Part shown: positions 25,595 through 34,778 of the stretch, piece by piece
How positions within the stretch are numbered: the stretch's first letter is position 1
How the letters are laid out: each line of letters begins with the position of its first letter
Origin: an uncultured Eubacteriales bacterium
GTDB lineage: Bacteria; Bacillota; Clostridia; Oscillospirales; Acutalibacteraceae
Direction of reading: 5' to 3'
DNA length: 41,418 nucleotides
NCBI GenBank assembly: GCA_949741605.1
Contig: CATJNB010000076.1
Coordinates: forward strand, 1-41,418
The notes under the pieces: generated by a model
What the model was told of the DNA's origin: nothing
Database searches by the model: none
The model's input: the letters and a program-made list of their open reading frames with translations, nothing else
Made by a program: the position numbers and the translations under genes

Positions 25595-26713
25595 ATGAAA
25601 AAACTCAGCTATATCAGCGCCCGCCAGCTTTTCACCATGCTGATTGTATTCCGTATTGTCATTATCATGACCATCAACAGTATCCTGATGGGCGGCAACC
25701 GGCTGCTGGACAACCTGATGTCGTGCGCCATCGCGTTTACGCTCAACTTTGTGCTGGTCCTGCCGATCTACTTCCTCAACCGCCGCAGCCCGCGTACCAA
25801 TATCCTCGAAAAATCCTATGACCTGTTCGGGCCGTTTGGGGCGGGGATCTCGATGTTCTATGCACTGTACTTCATCTTTGTAGACTGCTACTACCTGTCG
25901 TTCTTCCACATCTTTACCGTTAATGTCTTAGACCCTTATATCCCCTTCTGGTTAATCGCGGTGTCCGTCATGGCCGTAGCGGTTTATGGAGCTTTTCAGG
26001 GCATTGAAGCCCTTGCCCGCACCGCCCTGCTGATCCTTGTGGTGATCCTTACGGGTATGCTCTTCCTGTTTATCACGGTGATCCCGCGCATCAACCTCAA
26101 TAACCTTTACCCGCTTTGGGTCGATGGGACCGACCAAATGTGGACAGGGGTTTTACAGGTACTGGGGCGCAGCACCTGTTTCCCGATTATGGCTATGCTG
26201 CTGCCGCAGGTAAGCGGACGGAAAAAATTAGGGTTTCTCCTTTGGAACCTCATTTTATACCTGTTTATGGCAATCGGGATTTTTGTACTGGTTTCGTCGC
26301 TTGGCAGCTATGTCGATACCCAATTATTCCCGTTTTTCTCGCTCGCCTCCATTGCCGGAGTCCGTCCGTTCCAGCGCATGGACGCCATCTTTATCGGCGT
26401 ATGGCTGTCCGGGCTGTTCCTGAAAATTGCGACCGACCTGTATCTGGTAACGCAATGCTGTATCAAGGTATTCGGGCAGCGTTCCAGAAAAATTTCGACC
26501 CTGGCTGGGGCGGTGCTCATTGCGGGCGGTTCTGTCCTGATTTCCTCGAACAGGCAATGGTATCAGCAACTGTTCAGCCTCAAGCTCACCCTGCCCTTGA
26601 CCATCACCGCCGCGCTCGCTTTGCCAATTGTGATGCTTATGGTAGACCTCATTAAATACAGAAAGGGGAAACGTCAAAATGCAAAACAGGCAGTCCAAAA
26701 TGACAGTGCTTAG
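25595..26713 (+). CDS. GerAB/ArcD/ProY-family spore germination permease
   Basis: Polytopic protein beginning KKLSYISARQLFTMLIVFRIV, position between GerA and GerC genes. Confidence 0.9.
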   Translation: MKKLSYISARQLFTMLIVFRIVIIMTINSILMGGNRLLDNLMSCAIAFTLNFVLVLPIYFLNRRSPRTNILEKSYDLFGPFGAGISMFYALYFIFVDCYYLSFFHIFTVNVLDPYIPFWLIAVSVMAVAVYGAFQGIEALARTALLILVVILTGMLFLFITVIPRINLNNLYPLWVDGTDQMWTGVLQVLGRSTCFPIMAMLLPQVSGRKKLGFLLWNLILYLFMAIGIFVLVSSLGSYVDTQLFPFFSLASIAGVRPFQRMDAIFIGVWLSGLFLKIATDLYLVTQCCIKVFGQRSRKISTLAGAVLIAGGSVLISSNRQWYQQLFSLKLTLPLTITAALALPIVMLMVDLIKYRKGKRQNAKQAVQNDSA

Positions 26714-27818
26714 GATTGTGGGCATCACCATCGTCGCGGTCATTGTGCTGCTGGCTGCGGGGGCGCGCAATTATACCGAACTGCACGAACGCCTGATTAT
26801 CCGGGGGATCGGGATCGACCGTACCGAACAAGGCTACAAAGTCAGCCTGCACGCACTGAAAACTACCGAAGAAAATACCACCGAACTTTTCACCACCGAA
26901 GGCGAATCTGTCTACGATGCACTGGAAAATCTGGGCTTGATGACGGATAAAGTGCCCCTATATTCGCATAGCTTTCTTGTTGTGGTTGGGCGCGAGGCTG
27001 CCGAACACAGCCTGAATGATGTGCTGGATTTTTTCATCCGTTATCAGGAAACGCGTCCCACCGAAAGCCTGTTTTTGGCAAACGATACCGCAGGGGAACT
27101 CTTTGCCCACCAGAAAGACGGACAATATGACCTGACCCGTGATATCAGCGACACCGCTGCCGGACGCCAAAACCACTCGCAGCTGGTCCAGACGGAACTG
27201 CTGGACGTAGTGAACGCCATGTTCCAAAACAGCAATGCCGTACACCTGCCGGTACTCAATGTGTCCGACGGCAGCATCATGGAATATGGTACCGGGCTTT
27301 TTGAAAACGACACTCTCATCGACTTTCTCGACCTCAATCAGACCCGGGGATTATCCGCCGCACTGGGAAAAATCCAGGGCGGGACCGAAGTGGTCAAAGG
27401 CCCGGATGAACTCCCTGTCACCTTGCAGTATTCGAAATGCTCCCCGCACATCAAAGCCGAAATCCAAGACGGCAAGCCACGCTTTACCCTGACCGTTGAC
27501 TGCAAAGCAAACCTTAGCCAGACCAGCACGTCCGTCACACAGCCGCTGGATAAAGAGGCTTTTGAACAGCTGGAACAGGCATTATCCGAAAAACTGCGCG
27601 GGCAAATTGAACATGCCCTGCGCTGGGCGGTGATCGAAAACCACTGTGATGTGTTTGGGTTTTCGGGCGCCCTGCTGCGTCAGCAAACCGATTATTGGCG
27701 CGCCCATCAGGACACTTGGATCAACGAAATGGCAGAGGCTGATTATTTGATAGCCGTGAATACCACCATCGCACTGGAAGGCAAGGAGACATCCCCAAAG
27801 CCCTTTTCTGTATGGTAA
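26679..27818 (+). CDS. Ger(x)C family spore germination protein lacking canonical lipobox Cys
   Basis: VLLAAGARNYTELHERLIIRGIGIDRTEQGYKVSLHAL, SHSFLVVVGREAAEHSLNDVLDFFIRYQETRPTESLFLA; overlaps upstream gene by 35 nt. Confidence 0.9.
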   Translation: MQNRQSKMTVLRIVGITIVAVIVLLAAGARNYTELHERLIIRGIGIDRTEQGYKVSLHALKTTEENTTELFTTEGESVYDALENLGLMTDKVPLYSHSFLVVVGREAAEHSLNDVLDFFIRYQETRPTESLFLANDTAGELFAHQKDGQYDLTRDISDTAAGRQNHSQLVQTELLDVVNAMFQNSNAVHLPVLNVSDGSIMEYGTGLFENDTLIDFLDLNQTRGLSAALGKIQGGTEVVKGPDELPVTLQYSKCSPHIKAEIQDGKPRFTLTVDCKANLSQTSTSVTQPLDKEAFEQLEQALSEKLRGQIEHALRWAVIENHCDVFGFSGALLRQQTDYWRAHQDTWINEMAEADYLIAVNTTIALEGKETSPKPFSVW

Positions 27819-27849
27819 AACCAAATTCTATTCTTTTCATAGTAAATAT

Positions 27850-27900
27850 AAAAAACAAATCTGTTTTCCAAAGTTAATCGTGAAAATAGATTTGTTTTTT
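27850..27900. terminator. Bidirectional terminator between ger operon and DUF1836 gene
   Basis: AAAAAACAAATCTGTTTTC ... GAAAATAGATTTGTTTTTT, ~19-bp near-perfect stem. Confidence 0.8.
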
Positions 27901-28489
27901 ATTTTACGGTTTTGGGGAGCTTTGCAGGCTTTTTGCTGGTCTTAGTTTCGGTGGCTGCCTGTTCCCGGCTGACCAGCTCCCGCACAATGCGTTCCGCAGC
28001 GGTACGGCGTACATTGGCCTCAATCGACAGTACTGCCGCCAAACGTACCAAAGCAGATTCGCCCTGTTCTGAAGTTTCCAGCACGCGCTGGCAAATTTCC
28101 GAAAACGCTGCGGACTGCGAATCACAAAACGCCGTATATACCGCTTCTTTGGATTCATTATCCAGCAGGTAATGCAACAGGCTCGCCACATCCGGGATCG
28201 CCAGCACCGGCTTGAGCATACAGATAATGGTCAGCATGGCGAGATGTTCTTTGGAATACTTTTTCTGCTGCGGACGTTCCAGCACCTTGTCCTTGACATA
28301 ATTATTAATCATGCTGGAAGTCAGCAGTTTATTTTTGGGAGCATCCTGAAACGACCCCAGCTGGCGGTCCATATACGTAATCACCTGATCCATATACAGG
28401 TCGATTTCCGGCAGCCGTTCCCACGGGACAAAATCATATTCCTGCATTTGCTGCGCCCATTGCCTGAGTATTTCTACGGCCTCGTTCAT
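27899..28489 (-). CDS. DUF1836 domain-containing protein
   Basis: MNEAVEILRQWAQQMQEYDFVPWERLPEIDLYMDQVITYMDRQL...LTSSMINNYVKDKVLERPQQKKYSKEHLAMLTIICMLKPVLAIPDVASLL. Confidence 0.85.
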   Translation of the reverse strand: MNEAVEILRQWAQQMQEYDFVPWERLPEIDLYMDQVITYMDRQLGSFQDAPKNKLLTSSMINNYVKDKVLERPQQKKYSKEHLAMLTIICMLKPVLAIPDVASLLHYLLDNESKEAVYTAFCDSQSAAFSEICQRVLETSEQGESALVRLAAVLSIEANVRRTAAERIVRELVSREQAATETKTSKKPAKLPKTVK

Positions 28490-28528
28490 ATCCCCACCAC
28501 CCTGTTTCTCCATAGTTTCTTTGCTTCT

Positions 28529-28557
28529 ATTATAATTCTTTCTGCCACGGGATGCAA
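28529..28557 (-). promoter_or_regulatory. Putative sigmaA-type promoter for DUF1836 gene
   Basis: Minus strand TTGCAT - 17 nt - TATAAT. Confidence 0.5.
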
Positions 28558-28598
28558 CCATCTTTTTCCGCCCCCTGCCCCATACTTTAGGAAAAAAT

Positions 28599-28627
28599 TT
28601 GCTATTCGATGCAAAAAGGAGTACAAT
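28599..28627 (+). promoter_or_regulatory. Putative sigmaA-type promoter for uvrD/pcrA
   Basis: TTGCTA - 17 nt - TACAAT. Confidence 0.5.
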
Positions 28628-28690
28628 AAGAAGAAAACCCTATTCCCGAAAGATACTTTCAGGAAAATAATTTCTGGATGGTGGATAAGA

Positions 28691-31090
28691 TTGAGTCAAA
28701 GCACGATACCGAATCTGCTCGGCTTACGCAGACAGGTACTCGAAAAGGAATTTTCCAAAATGAATCCCGAACAGCGTCAGGCGGTGTTCCATACCAAAGG
28801 CCCGCTTTTGATCCTCGCAGGAGCTGGCAGCGGGAAAACAACCGTACTGGTCAACCGCATTGCCAACCTGATCCGGTTTGGCGATGCCTATCACAGCAGC
28901 CAGTTTGCCCGTGACCTCCCGGATCCCGAACGTTTGGAGGGGGAAATGCTGGCGTACCTTCAGCAGGGACAGCCCCTTTCCCACCAAGCAGTACGGGAAC
29001 TGTCCGTTGCCCCCTGCCAGCCATGGCAGGTGCTGGCGATCACGTTCACCAATAAGGCTGCTGGGGAATTGAAAAACCGTCTGAATACCATCCTTGGCGA
29101 GAGCGAAGGCAATGATGTCTGGGCATCGACGTTCCACTCCACCTGTGCGCGCATGCTCCGGCGCGACGGCGACCGGCTCGGATATACCAACCATTTCACC
29201 ATTTACGATACGGACGACAGCCGCCGCCTGATGAAAGAGTGCATGAAAACACTGGGTATTGATGACAAGAATTTACCGATCAAATCTGTGCTGTCGGCGG
29301 TGTCGCACGCCAAGGACGACATGATCCCGCCGCAGGAATATCAGCAGCAGGCGGGCAATGACTTCCGTTTAGGATTGATCGCCAAAGCCTACCAGCTTTA
29401 CCAGAGCCGTCTGCTCGAAGCCGACGCCATGGATTTCGATGACCTGCTTTGCAATACGGTACGCCTGTTTCATCAATGCCCGGACGTGCTGGAATATTAT
29501 CAGGATAAATTCCGTTATATCATGGTGGACGAATATCAGGATACGAACCATGTGCAATACCTGTTTATTGAGCTGCTCGCGCGCAAACATAAAAACCTGT
29601 GTGTGGTGGGAGATGACGACCAAAGTATTTATAAGTTCCGCGGCGCAACCATCGCCAATATCCTCGATTTTGAAACAACCTATCCCAATGCCACTGTGAT
29701 CCGTCTGGAACAAAATTACCGTTCCACAAAAAATATCCTAAGTGCCGCCAACGCGGTCATCGAACATAACCAGCAGCGCAAAGGCAAGACCCTTTGGACC
29801 GATAATCCAACAGGGGAAAAAATTTCCGTACACACAGCCTTCAGCGAACAGGATGAGGCGGACCACATTGCCAAAACGGTTTTGGACGGGGTGGCAAATG
29901 GCCGCAAATATTCGGATTTTGCGATTCTATACCGCATGAACTCCCAGTCAAACAGCCTTGAGCGTATGTTTGTAAAATCGGGTATCCCGTACCGGATTGT
30001 GGGTGGATTGCGCTTTTATGAACGCAAGGAAATCCGCGATATGATCGCCTATTTAAGCGTCATCAACAACCCCTCCGACGAAATCCGGCTGCGGCGGATT
30101 ATCAACCAGCCCAAGCGTTCCATTGGGGACAAGACCATCGCCCAGATTGCCGAAATCGCACAGGGAATCCATGAATCCATGTTTTATGTCATTTCGCATG
30201 CCGACCAGTTTGAGCCGTTAAAACGTACGGCACAAAAGCTGTTGCAGTTTGCCGAACTCATACAGTCTTTGATGGCAGCCGCAGAAGATGACCGGGTGAG
30301 CCTGGAGGAACTGTACCAGTTAATCCTCGAGAAAACCAATTACATTGTGTCGCTCAAAACGGAACAGGAGGATGTCACAGACCGCATTGAAAATATCAAT
30401 GAGCTGGCGTCCAACCTGATCCAGTACGAGGAGGAAAACGGCGAGCTTGCCAGCTTATCAGGATTTTTGGAGGAAGTGTCTCTGATGACCGATGTTGACC
30501 AGTGGAACGGGGAAGCAGACGCCGTGGTACTCATGACGATGCATGCGGCAAAAGGGCTGGAATTTCCGGTGGTCTTTGTGCCGGGATTTGAGGAGGGCCT
30601 TTTCCCGGGACAGCAGGCCATTTATAATCCGTCGGAAATCGAGGAGGAACGCAGATTGGCCTATGTGGCGATTACCCGTGCGCGGGAAGAACTGTATCTG
30701 CTTAATGCCGAAAGCCGTATGATTTTTGGGTCATCCTCGCGCAATAAAGTCTCGCGCTTCCTCTCGGAAATCCCGGAGGAACTCCTCGAAAAGACCCGTT
30801 CGCGTTCGTGGAAAAAACCGCTCCCCGGTACGGAACTTCCCACCTCGGCTTATGAAGCCCGTGTGGTGAGTACCAAGTCAGCGCGGCATTTCGGACCAGT
30901 CAACCTTGCACAGCCGGGTGGCGCAAAAGAACGCTATCAGCCCGGCGAACGCGTAGGCCATGCTGCCTTTGGGGAAGGGATGATCCTTTCGGCAACCCCA
31001 ATGGGCAACGATACCTTGCTGGAGATTGCATTTGACAGCACAGGCACCAAAAAACTCATGGCAAACTTTGCCCGCCTGAAAAAACTGTAA
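28691..31090 (+). CDS. pcrA: ATP-dependent DNA helicase UvrD/PcrA family
   Basis: MNPEQRQAVFHTKGPLLILAGAGSGKTTVLVNRIANLI, VDEYQDTNHVQYLFIELL, VGDDDQSIYKFRGATIANI, LEQNYRSTKNIL, TMHAAKGLEFPVVFVPGFEEGLFP. TTG at 28691 proposed as start (SQSTIPNLLGLRRQVLEKEF...). Confidence 0.93.
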   Translation: MSQSTIPNLLGLRRQVLEKEFSKMNPEQRQAVFHTKGPLLILAGAGSGKTTVLVNRIANLIRFGDAYHSSQFARDLPDPERLEGEMLAYLQQGQPLSHQAVRELSVAPCQPWQVLAITFTNKAAGELKNRLNTILGESEGNDVWASTFHSTCARMLRRDGDRLGYTNHFTIYDTDDSRRLMKECMKTLGIDDKNLPIKSVLSAVSHAKDDMIPPQEYQQQAGNDFRLGLIAKAYQLYQSRLLEADAMDFDDLLCNTVRLFHQCPDVLEYYQDKFRYIMVDEYQDTNHVQYLFIELLARKHKNLCVVGDDDQSIYKFRGATIANILDFETTYPNATVIRLEQNYRSTKNILSAANAVIEHNQQRKGKTLWTDNPTGEKISVHTAFSEQDEADHIAKTVLDGVANGRKYSDFAILYRMNSQSNSLERMFVKSGIPYRIVGGLRFYERKEIRDMIAYLSVINNPSDEIRLRRIINQPKRSIGDKTIAQIAEIAQGIHESMFYVISHADQFEPLKRTAQKLLQFAELIQSLMAAAEDDRVSLEELYQLILEKTNYIVSLKTEQEDVTDRIENINELASNLIQYEEENGELASLSGFLEEVSLMTDVDQWNGEADAVVLMTMHAAKGLEFPVVFVPGFEEGLFPGQQAIYNPSEIEEERRLAYVAITRAREELYLLNAESRMIFGSSSRNKVSRFLSEIPEELLEKTRSRSWKKPLPGTELPTSAYEARVVSTKSARHFGPVNLAQPGGAKERYQPGERVGHAAFGEGMILSATPMGNDTLLEIAFDSTGTKKLMANFARLKKL

Positions 31091-31093
31091 AGA

Positions 31094-31137
31094 AAAAAGC
31101 ACAAGGGAACCCGCATGAGGGATGCCTTGTGCTTTTT
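31094..31137. terminator. Bidirectional terminator between pcrA and thi operon
   Basis: AAAAAGCACAAGG-(18 nt)-CCTTGTGCTTTTT. Confidence 0.8.
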
Positions 31138-31726
31138 ATTGTTGGTTGGGGAGATTCTGTGCATGGAGATCTCCCGCCATCCACTGGGACATCATACAAA
31201 CCCCAGCTGCGCCGGCTGCAAAAACTTCCCCACTGTTTTCTACCGTAATGCCGCCAATCGCATACACCGGAATGGATACGCTGTTTGTGACCTCACGCAA
31301 AAATGCAAGCCCCCGCGGTGGCACTCCTTTTTTACAGTCTGTGGAAAAAATGTGCCCCGCAATGACGTAACAAGCCCCCATGCCTTGTGCCTCTTGTGCT
31401 TCCCCGGCGCTGTGTACCGAGACACCCCAGACCGTTGGAAGGGATGCCCTGGGAATCTGCCGGAGCTGCGGCATGGAAAGATGCAGGGGCGTATGCAGAC
31501 GCTGGGCAACTTCCGGGTAGGTATGAACCAGCAAAGGGATGTGATAGGCGTCGGCGATACGCTTACATTCGTCTGCCAACCTCCCATACTCGGACTCGGG
31601 AAGGTCTTTTTCCCGCAAGAGGATGGCGCCTTTGTCCACTAAACGGCTGGCCACCTGTTCCACACGCTGCAAAAAAGGCTCCCCAGAAGGCACCAAGCTG
31701 CGATTGGTCACACACAGCCAACGTAT
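31136..31726 (-). CDS. ThiE/TenI family protein, probably TenI-like thiazole tautomerase
   Basis: CVTNRSLV...DKGAILLREKDLPESEY...WGVSVHSAGEAQEAQGMGACYVIAGHIFSTDCKKGVPPRGL. Start uncertain (ATA 31726, CTG 31717 or GTG 31711); the ORF-track start at 31969 lies inside thiH. Confidence 0.8.
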   Translation of the reverse strand: MRWLCVTNRSLVPSGEPFLQRVEQVASRLVDKGAILLREKDLPESEYGRLADECKRIADAYHIPLLVHTYPEVAQRLHTPLHLSMPQLRQIPRASLPTVWGVSVHSAGEAQEAQGMGACYVIAGHIFSTDCKKGVPPRGLAFLREVTNSVSIPVYAIGGITVENSGEVFAAGAAGVCMMSQWMAGDLHAQNLPNQQ

Positions 31727-31736
31727 CGGCTTTCCT

Positions 31737-32882
31737 TTACAAACGGATGTAATCGGTAAACACCTCCTGTAAGCCTCGGCTCTGCAGCATCTCACGGATT
31801 TCACGGACACTGCGGGGATCGGAAATTTCAAATTGGGCGTCGCCTTTTTCCTGCTCCTCGTGTCCGCCAACCCCGGTTTTGACACCAGCCGAAATTTTCG
31901 TAGCCACCAGCCCCACCACATTGTCGCGGAACCCGGCACGTTCGCGGGTAGAAATGTTAAGGCCAGCAAACGGCAAAAGGCATCGGTACGCCAGCATCAC
32001 CTGCAACAGTTGCGGTTCATGGACATCATTGGGTCCGTGGTCGGTACGGTTGATGTACGGCCTCATGCGGGGCACCGAAAAACTGATTTCCGCATGGGGA
32101 TATTTCTGCTGTAAAAACTTGGCATGCAAACCAGCTGCAAAGGCATCCCGGCGAAAATCCCCCAGCCCCAGCAGCGCACCAACCCCGACCCCACGCATCC
32201 CGCCAAGCAGGGCACGTTCCTGTGCATGGAAACGGTACGAAAAATCGCATTTCGGCCCGCTCAAATGGACCTGATCGTAAAGGTGCGTGTCGTACGTTTC
32301 CTGATACACGCTCACAAAATCTGCACCCTGTTGTTGCAAAAACGCATATTCGTCTACATTCAGCGGGTAAATTTCAATGCCAATTGTTGAAAAATATTCC
32401 TTAGCCAGCGAAACTGCCTCCCCAATATAGGAAAGGCTTGACTGGCTGCGGGATTCCCCGGTAAGGATCAAAATTTCCCGCAGTCCGGTTTTCGCAATCG
32501 CTTCATATTCCCGGCGGATTTCATCCATGGAAAGCTTGCCCCGATGGATGTGATTCTTGCAGTTAAAGCCACAGTACACACACTCATTCACACAATAATT
32601 GGCAATATACAGCGGCGTATACAGGCACACCGCATTGCCAAACTGTGCCTGTGTCAGACGCTTTGCTTTCTGTGCCATGGGCTCGAGATACGCACCCGCT
32701 GCCGGGGAGAGAAGCGCCGCAAAATCCACAGGGGAAAGCTCCTTTGCCTGTAACGCTGCCTGCACATCACGGGAAGTGAAAGAAGCAAAATCCAGCCCCT
32801 CCAATTCCCCCAATACCCGGTGCATGAGTTCCTCGTCGATCCGCTGCATATGGTCAAAATCCGCTTTGGTTATCCGCTGCAT
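31737..32882 (-). CDS. thiH: 2-iminoacetate synthase ThiH (radical SAM)
   Basis: CVNECVYCGFNCKNHIHRGKLSMDEI (CxxxCxxC), LILTGESRSQSSLSYIGEAVSLAKEYF, QETYDTHLYDQVHLSGPKCDFSYR. Confidence 0.95.
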   Translation of the reverse strand: MQRITKADFDHMQRIDEELMHRVLGELEGLDFASFTSRDVQAALQAKELSPVDFAALLSPAAGAYLEPMAQKAKRLTQAQFGNAVCLYTPLYIANYCVNECVYCGFNCKNHIHRGKLSMDEIRREYEAIAKTGLREILILTGESRSQSSLSYIGEAVSLAKEYFSTIGIEIYPLNVDEYAFLQQQGADFVSVYQETYDTHLYDQVHLSGPKCDFSYRFHAQERALLGGMRGVGVGALLGLGDFRRDAFAAGLHAKFLQQKYPHAEISFSVPRMRPYINRTDHGPNDVHEPQLLQVMLAYRCLLPFAGLNISTRERAGFRDNVVGLVATKISAGVKTGVGGHEEQEKGDAQFEISDPRSVREIREMLQSRGLQEVFTDYIRL

Positions 32883-32883
32883 A

Positions 32884-33651
32884 TCAGCCCTCCAAAAAGC
32901 CGGTCAGCGGCGACGACGCTTCCCCACTGTATTCGAGGACACGTCCCAGCCCTGCCAAATACGCCTGACGCCCTGCACGTACTGCCTGCTGGAATGCCCG
33001 CGCCATGGCCGGAACATCCCTTGCGGTAGCAACCGCAGTATTGGCCAGTACAGCATCGGCACCAAGCTCCATGGCCTCGCATGCCTGCGACGGCGCCCCG
33101 ATCCCAGCATCCACAATAATCGGTACATCAATTTCAGCAATGAGCATTTTGATAAAGTCTTTGGATACCAGCCCCTTATTGCTGCCAATTGGTGCAGCTA
33201 ACGGCATCACAGCAGCAGCCCCAACCTGCACCAGTTCCCGTGCAACGATCAGATCCGGGCTGACGTACGGCAACACGACAAACCCTTCTTTGGCTAACTG
33301 TTCGGTTGCCCTGATGGTTTCAAAATTATCCGGCATGAGATATTTGCTTTCGTGGATCACTTCAATTTTAATGAAATCACCGCAGCCAAGCTCTCTGGCT
33401 AAACGTGCAATCCGTACGGCTTCTTCGGCATTGCGTGCGCCGGACGTATTGGGAAGCAGGGTAATCTGTTTGGGGATGTAATCAAGGATATTGCTGTCGC
33501 CGCCAAGGTTGGCACGGCGCAGCGCAAGGGTGACAATCTCCACCTCACTGCGCTTTATGGTATCGGCCATTTGGTCGAGCGAAAATTTGCCGGTCCCAAG
33601 CAGGAACCGCGAGGAAAATTCCCGGCCTCCCAAAACCAAAGGGTCCTTCAT
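32884..33651 (-). CDS. thiG: Thiazole synthase ThiG
   Basis: [96 protein letters not shown]. Confidence 0.96.
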   Translation of the reverse strand: MKDPLVLGGREFSSRFLLGTGKFSLDQMADTIKRSEVEIVTLALRRANLGGDSNILDYIPKQITLLPNTSGARNAEEAVRIARLARELGCGDFIKIEVIHESKYLMPDNFETIRATEQLAKEGFVVLPYVSPDLIVARELVQVGAAAVMPLAAPIGSNKGLVSKDFIKMLIAEIDVPIIVDAGIGAPSQACEAMELGADAVLANTAVATARDVPAMARAFQQAVRAGRQAYLAGLGRVLEYSGEASSPLTGFLEG

Positions 33652-33657
33652 GGTGCA

Positions 33658-34464
33658 TTACTCCTTTTCGATTCCTAATAGTAACCGTAAAATCATATTT
33701 GCCTGATGCGCGGCACAAACCGTCACACGGGGCGCCATCAAACCATTGCCGGCCTGCGCTCCACTCTGCTGGTCGCCGCACACATAAAATTTCTGGAACT
33801 TATGCGTGGTTTTAATATCATTTGCCGACCAATAGCCCGCCATCCCGGAACCGGACACCACCGCCGTATGGGGACAATGCTCGAGCAAAGCATTCACCAG
33901 CATCGCTTTATTTTCAGGCTGGTCAAACGCCTCACAAACCACGTCATATCCTTGAAAGAGGGAAACTGCATTTTCCTGTGTGACACGGATGGTTTTCGTT
34001 TTGACATCCAAAAAGGGATTGATCTGTTGAATTTGCTGCGCCATGGCAGCAGTCTTGTCCATGCCAAGGTGCGAAATATAATAGCTTTGGCGGTTGAGGT
34101 TGCTGGGCTCGACCACGTCGAAATCCACCAAAAAGAGATGCCCGACCCCCGTTCTCGCGAGCATGACCGCCACATTGGAACCAAGGCCCCCCAGCCCGGC
34201 AATCGCCACTCTCCCCGCCTTGACCTTCTGATGCACAGCCGGGGTATGGCGCGCACACATGAGGCTTTCCAGCTCCTCCTGATTTGGCATTACACCCTTT
34301 TGGATAAACGCAACAAAATCACCATCTTTGAGAGGGAAATCATCGCTGGTCTGAAAGCCGTTATAAATCACCACGTCGGCCTGATAGGGGAATTGCTGTT
34401 GTAATTGATGCAGGGTTTTGGCATCGGTCTGTACCGGCAACCCATTGAGCATAATTGACGCCAT
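33658..34464 (-). CDS. thiF: ThiF family adenylyltransferase with N-terminal ThiS-like extension
   Basis: ARHTPAVHQKVKAGRVAIAGLGGLGSNVAVMLARTGVGHLFLVDFDVVEPSNLNRQSYY, VCEAFDQPENKAMLV; N-terminal ~65 aa MASIMLNGLPVQTDAKTLHQLQQQFPYQADVVIYNGFQTSDDFPLKDGDFVAFIQKG is ubiquitin-fold-like. Confidence 0.93.
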   Translation of the reverse strand: MASIMLNGLPVQTDAKTLHQLQQQFPYQADVVIYNGFQTSDDFPLKDGDFVAFIQKGVMPNQEELESLMCARHTPAVHQKVKAGRVAIAGLGGLGSNVAVMLARTGVGHLFLVDFDVVEPSNLNRQSYYISHLGMDKTAAMAQQIQQINPFLDVKTKTIRVTQENAVSLFQGYDVVCEAFDQPENKAMLVNALLEHCPHTAVVSGSGMAGYWSANDIKTTHKFQKFYVCGDQQSGAQAGNGLMAPRVTVCAAHQANMILRLLLGIEKE

Positions 34465-34468
34465 TTTT

Positions 34469-34663
34469 TCAGCCCCCCCCTACAAAACTCACAATTTCCA
34501 GAACATCCTCGTCCTGTACCAAGGTATCCAGATAGGCTGATTTCGGGATAATCTCCCCATTTTTTTCTACGGCGATCCGCATTTGTTCATACCCCTGCTG
34601 TTCCAGCAATTCCGAGAGCAGCACCGGCCTTTCCAGCGGGATCAAAACCCCATTCATTTTCAT
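34469..34663 (-). CDS. thiS: Sulfur carrier protein ThiS
   Basis: MKMNGVLIPLERPVLLSELLEQQGYEQMRIAVEKNGEIIPKSAYLDTLVQDEDVLEIVSFVGGG, C-terminal GG; ATG 34663 is 8 nt after AGGAGG. Confidence 0.93.
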   Translation of the reverse strand: MKMNGVLIPLERPVLLSELLEQQGYEQMRIAVEKNGEIIPKSAYLDTLVQDEDVLEIVSFVGGG

Positions 34664-34694
34664 GCTCATAACCTCCTGAAAAATCGTAAAGAAA

Positions 34695-34735
34695 CAAAAA
34701 AGCCAAACCCATTTTGCAAACAAAAGGAGTCTGGC
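34695..34735 (-). terminator. Expression-platform terminator of the TPP riboswitch
   Basis: Minus strand GCCAGACTC-(16 nt)-GGGTTTGGC followed by TTTTTTG. Confidence 0.65.
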
Positions 34736-34778
34736 AAGGTTTTTGGCGCACAAACATCACACCCAAAAACCATGAAAG

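Noticed and set aside
24761-25909. 382-aa minus-strand ORF antisense to gerA/gerB
   Set aside because: Highly polar composition (His/Asp/Gln/Arg-rich), no RBS, and fully overlaps two well-supported germination genes; a codon-bias shadow ORF.
28172-28690. First ~173 codons of the pcrA ORF as an N-terminal extension
   Set aside because: Region overlaps the DUF1836 gene and divergent promoters; helicase homology begins after 28691.
33706-34404. 232-aa plus-strand ORF antisense to thiF
   Set aside because: No RBS or domain signature; thiF is unambiguous.
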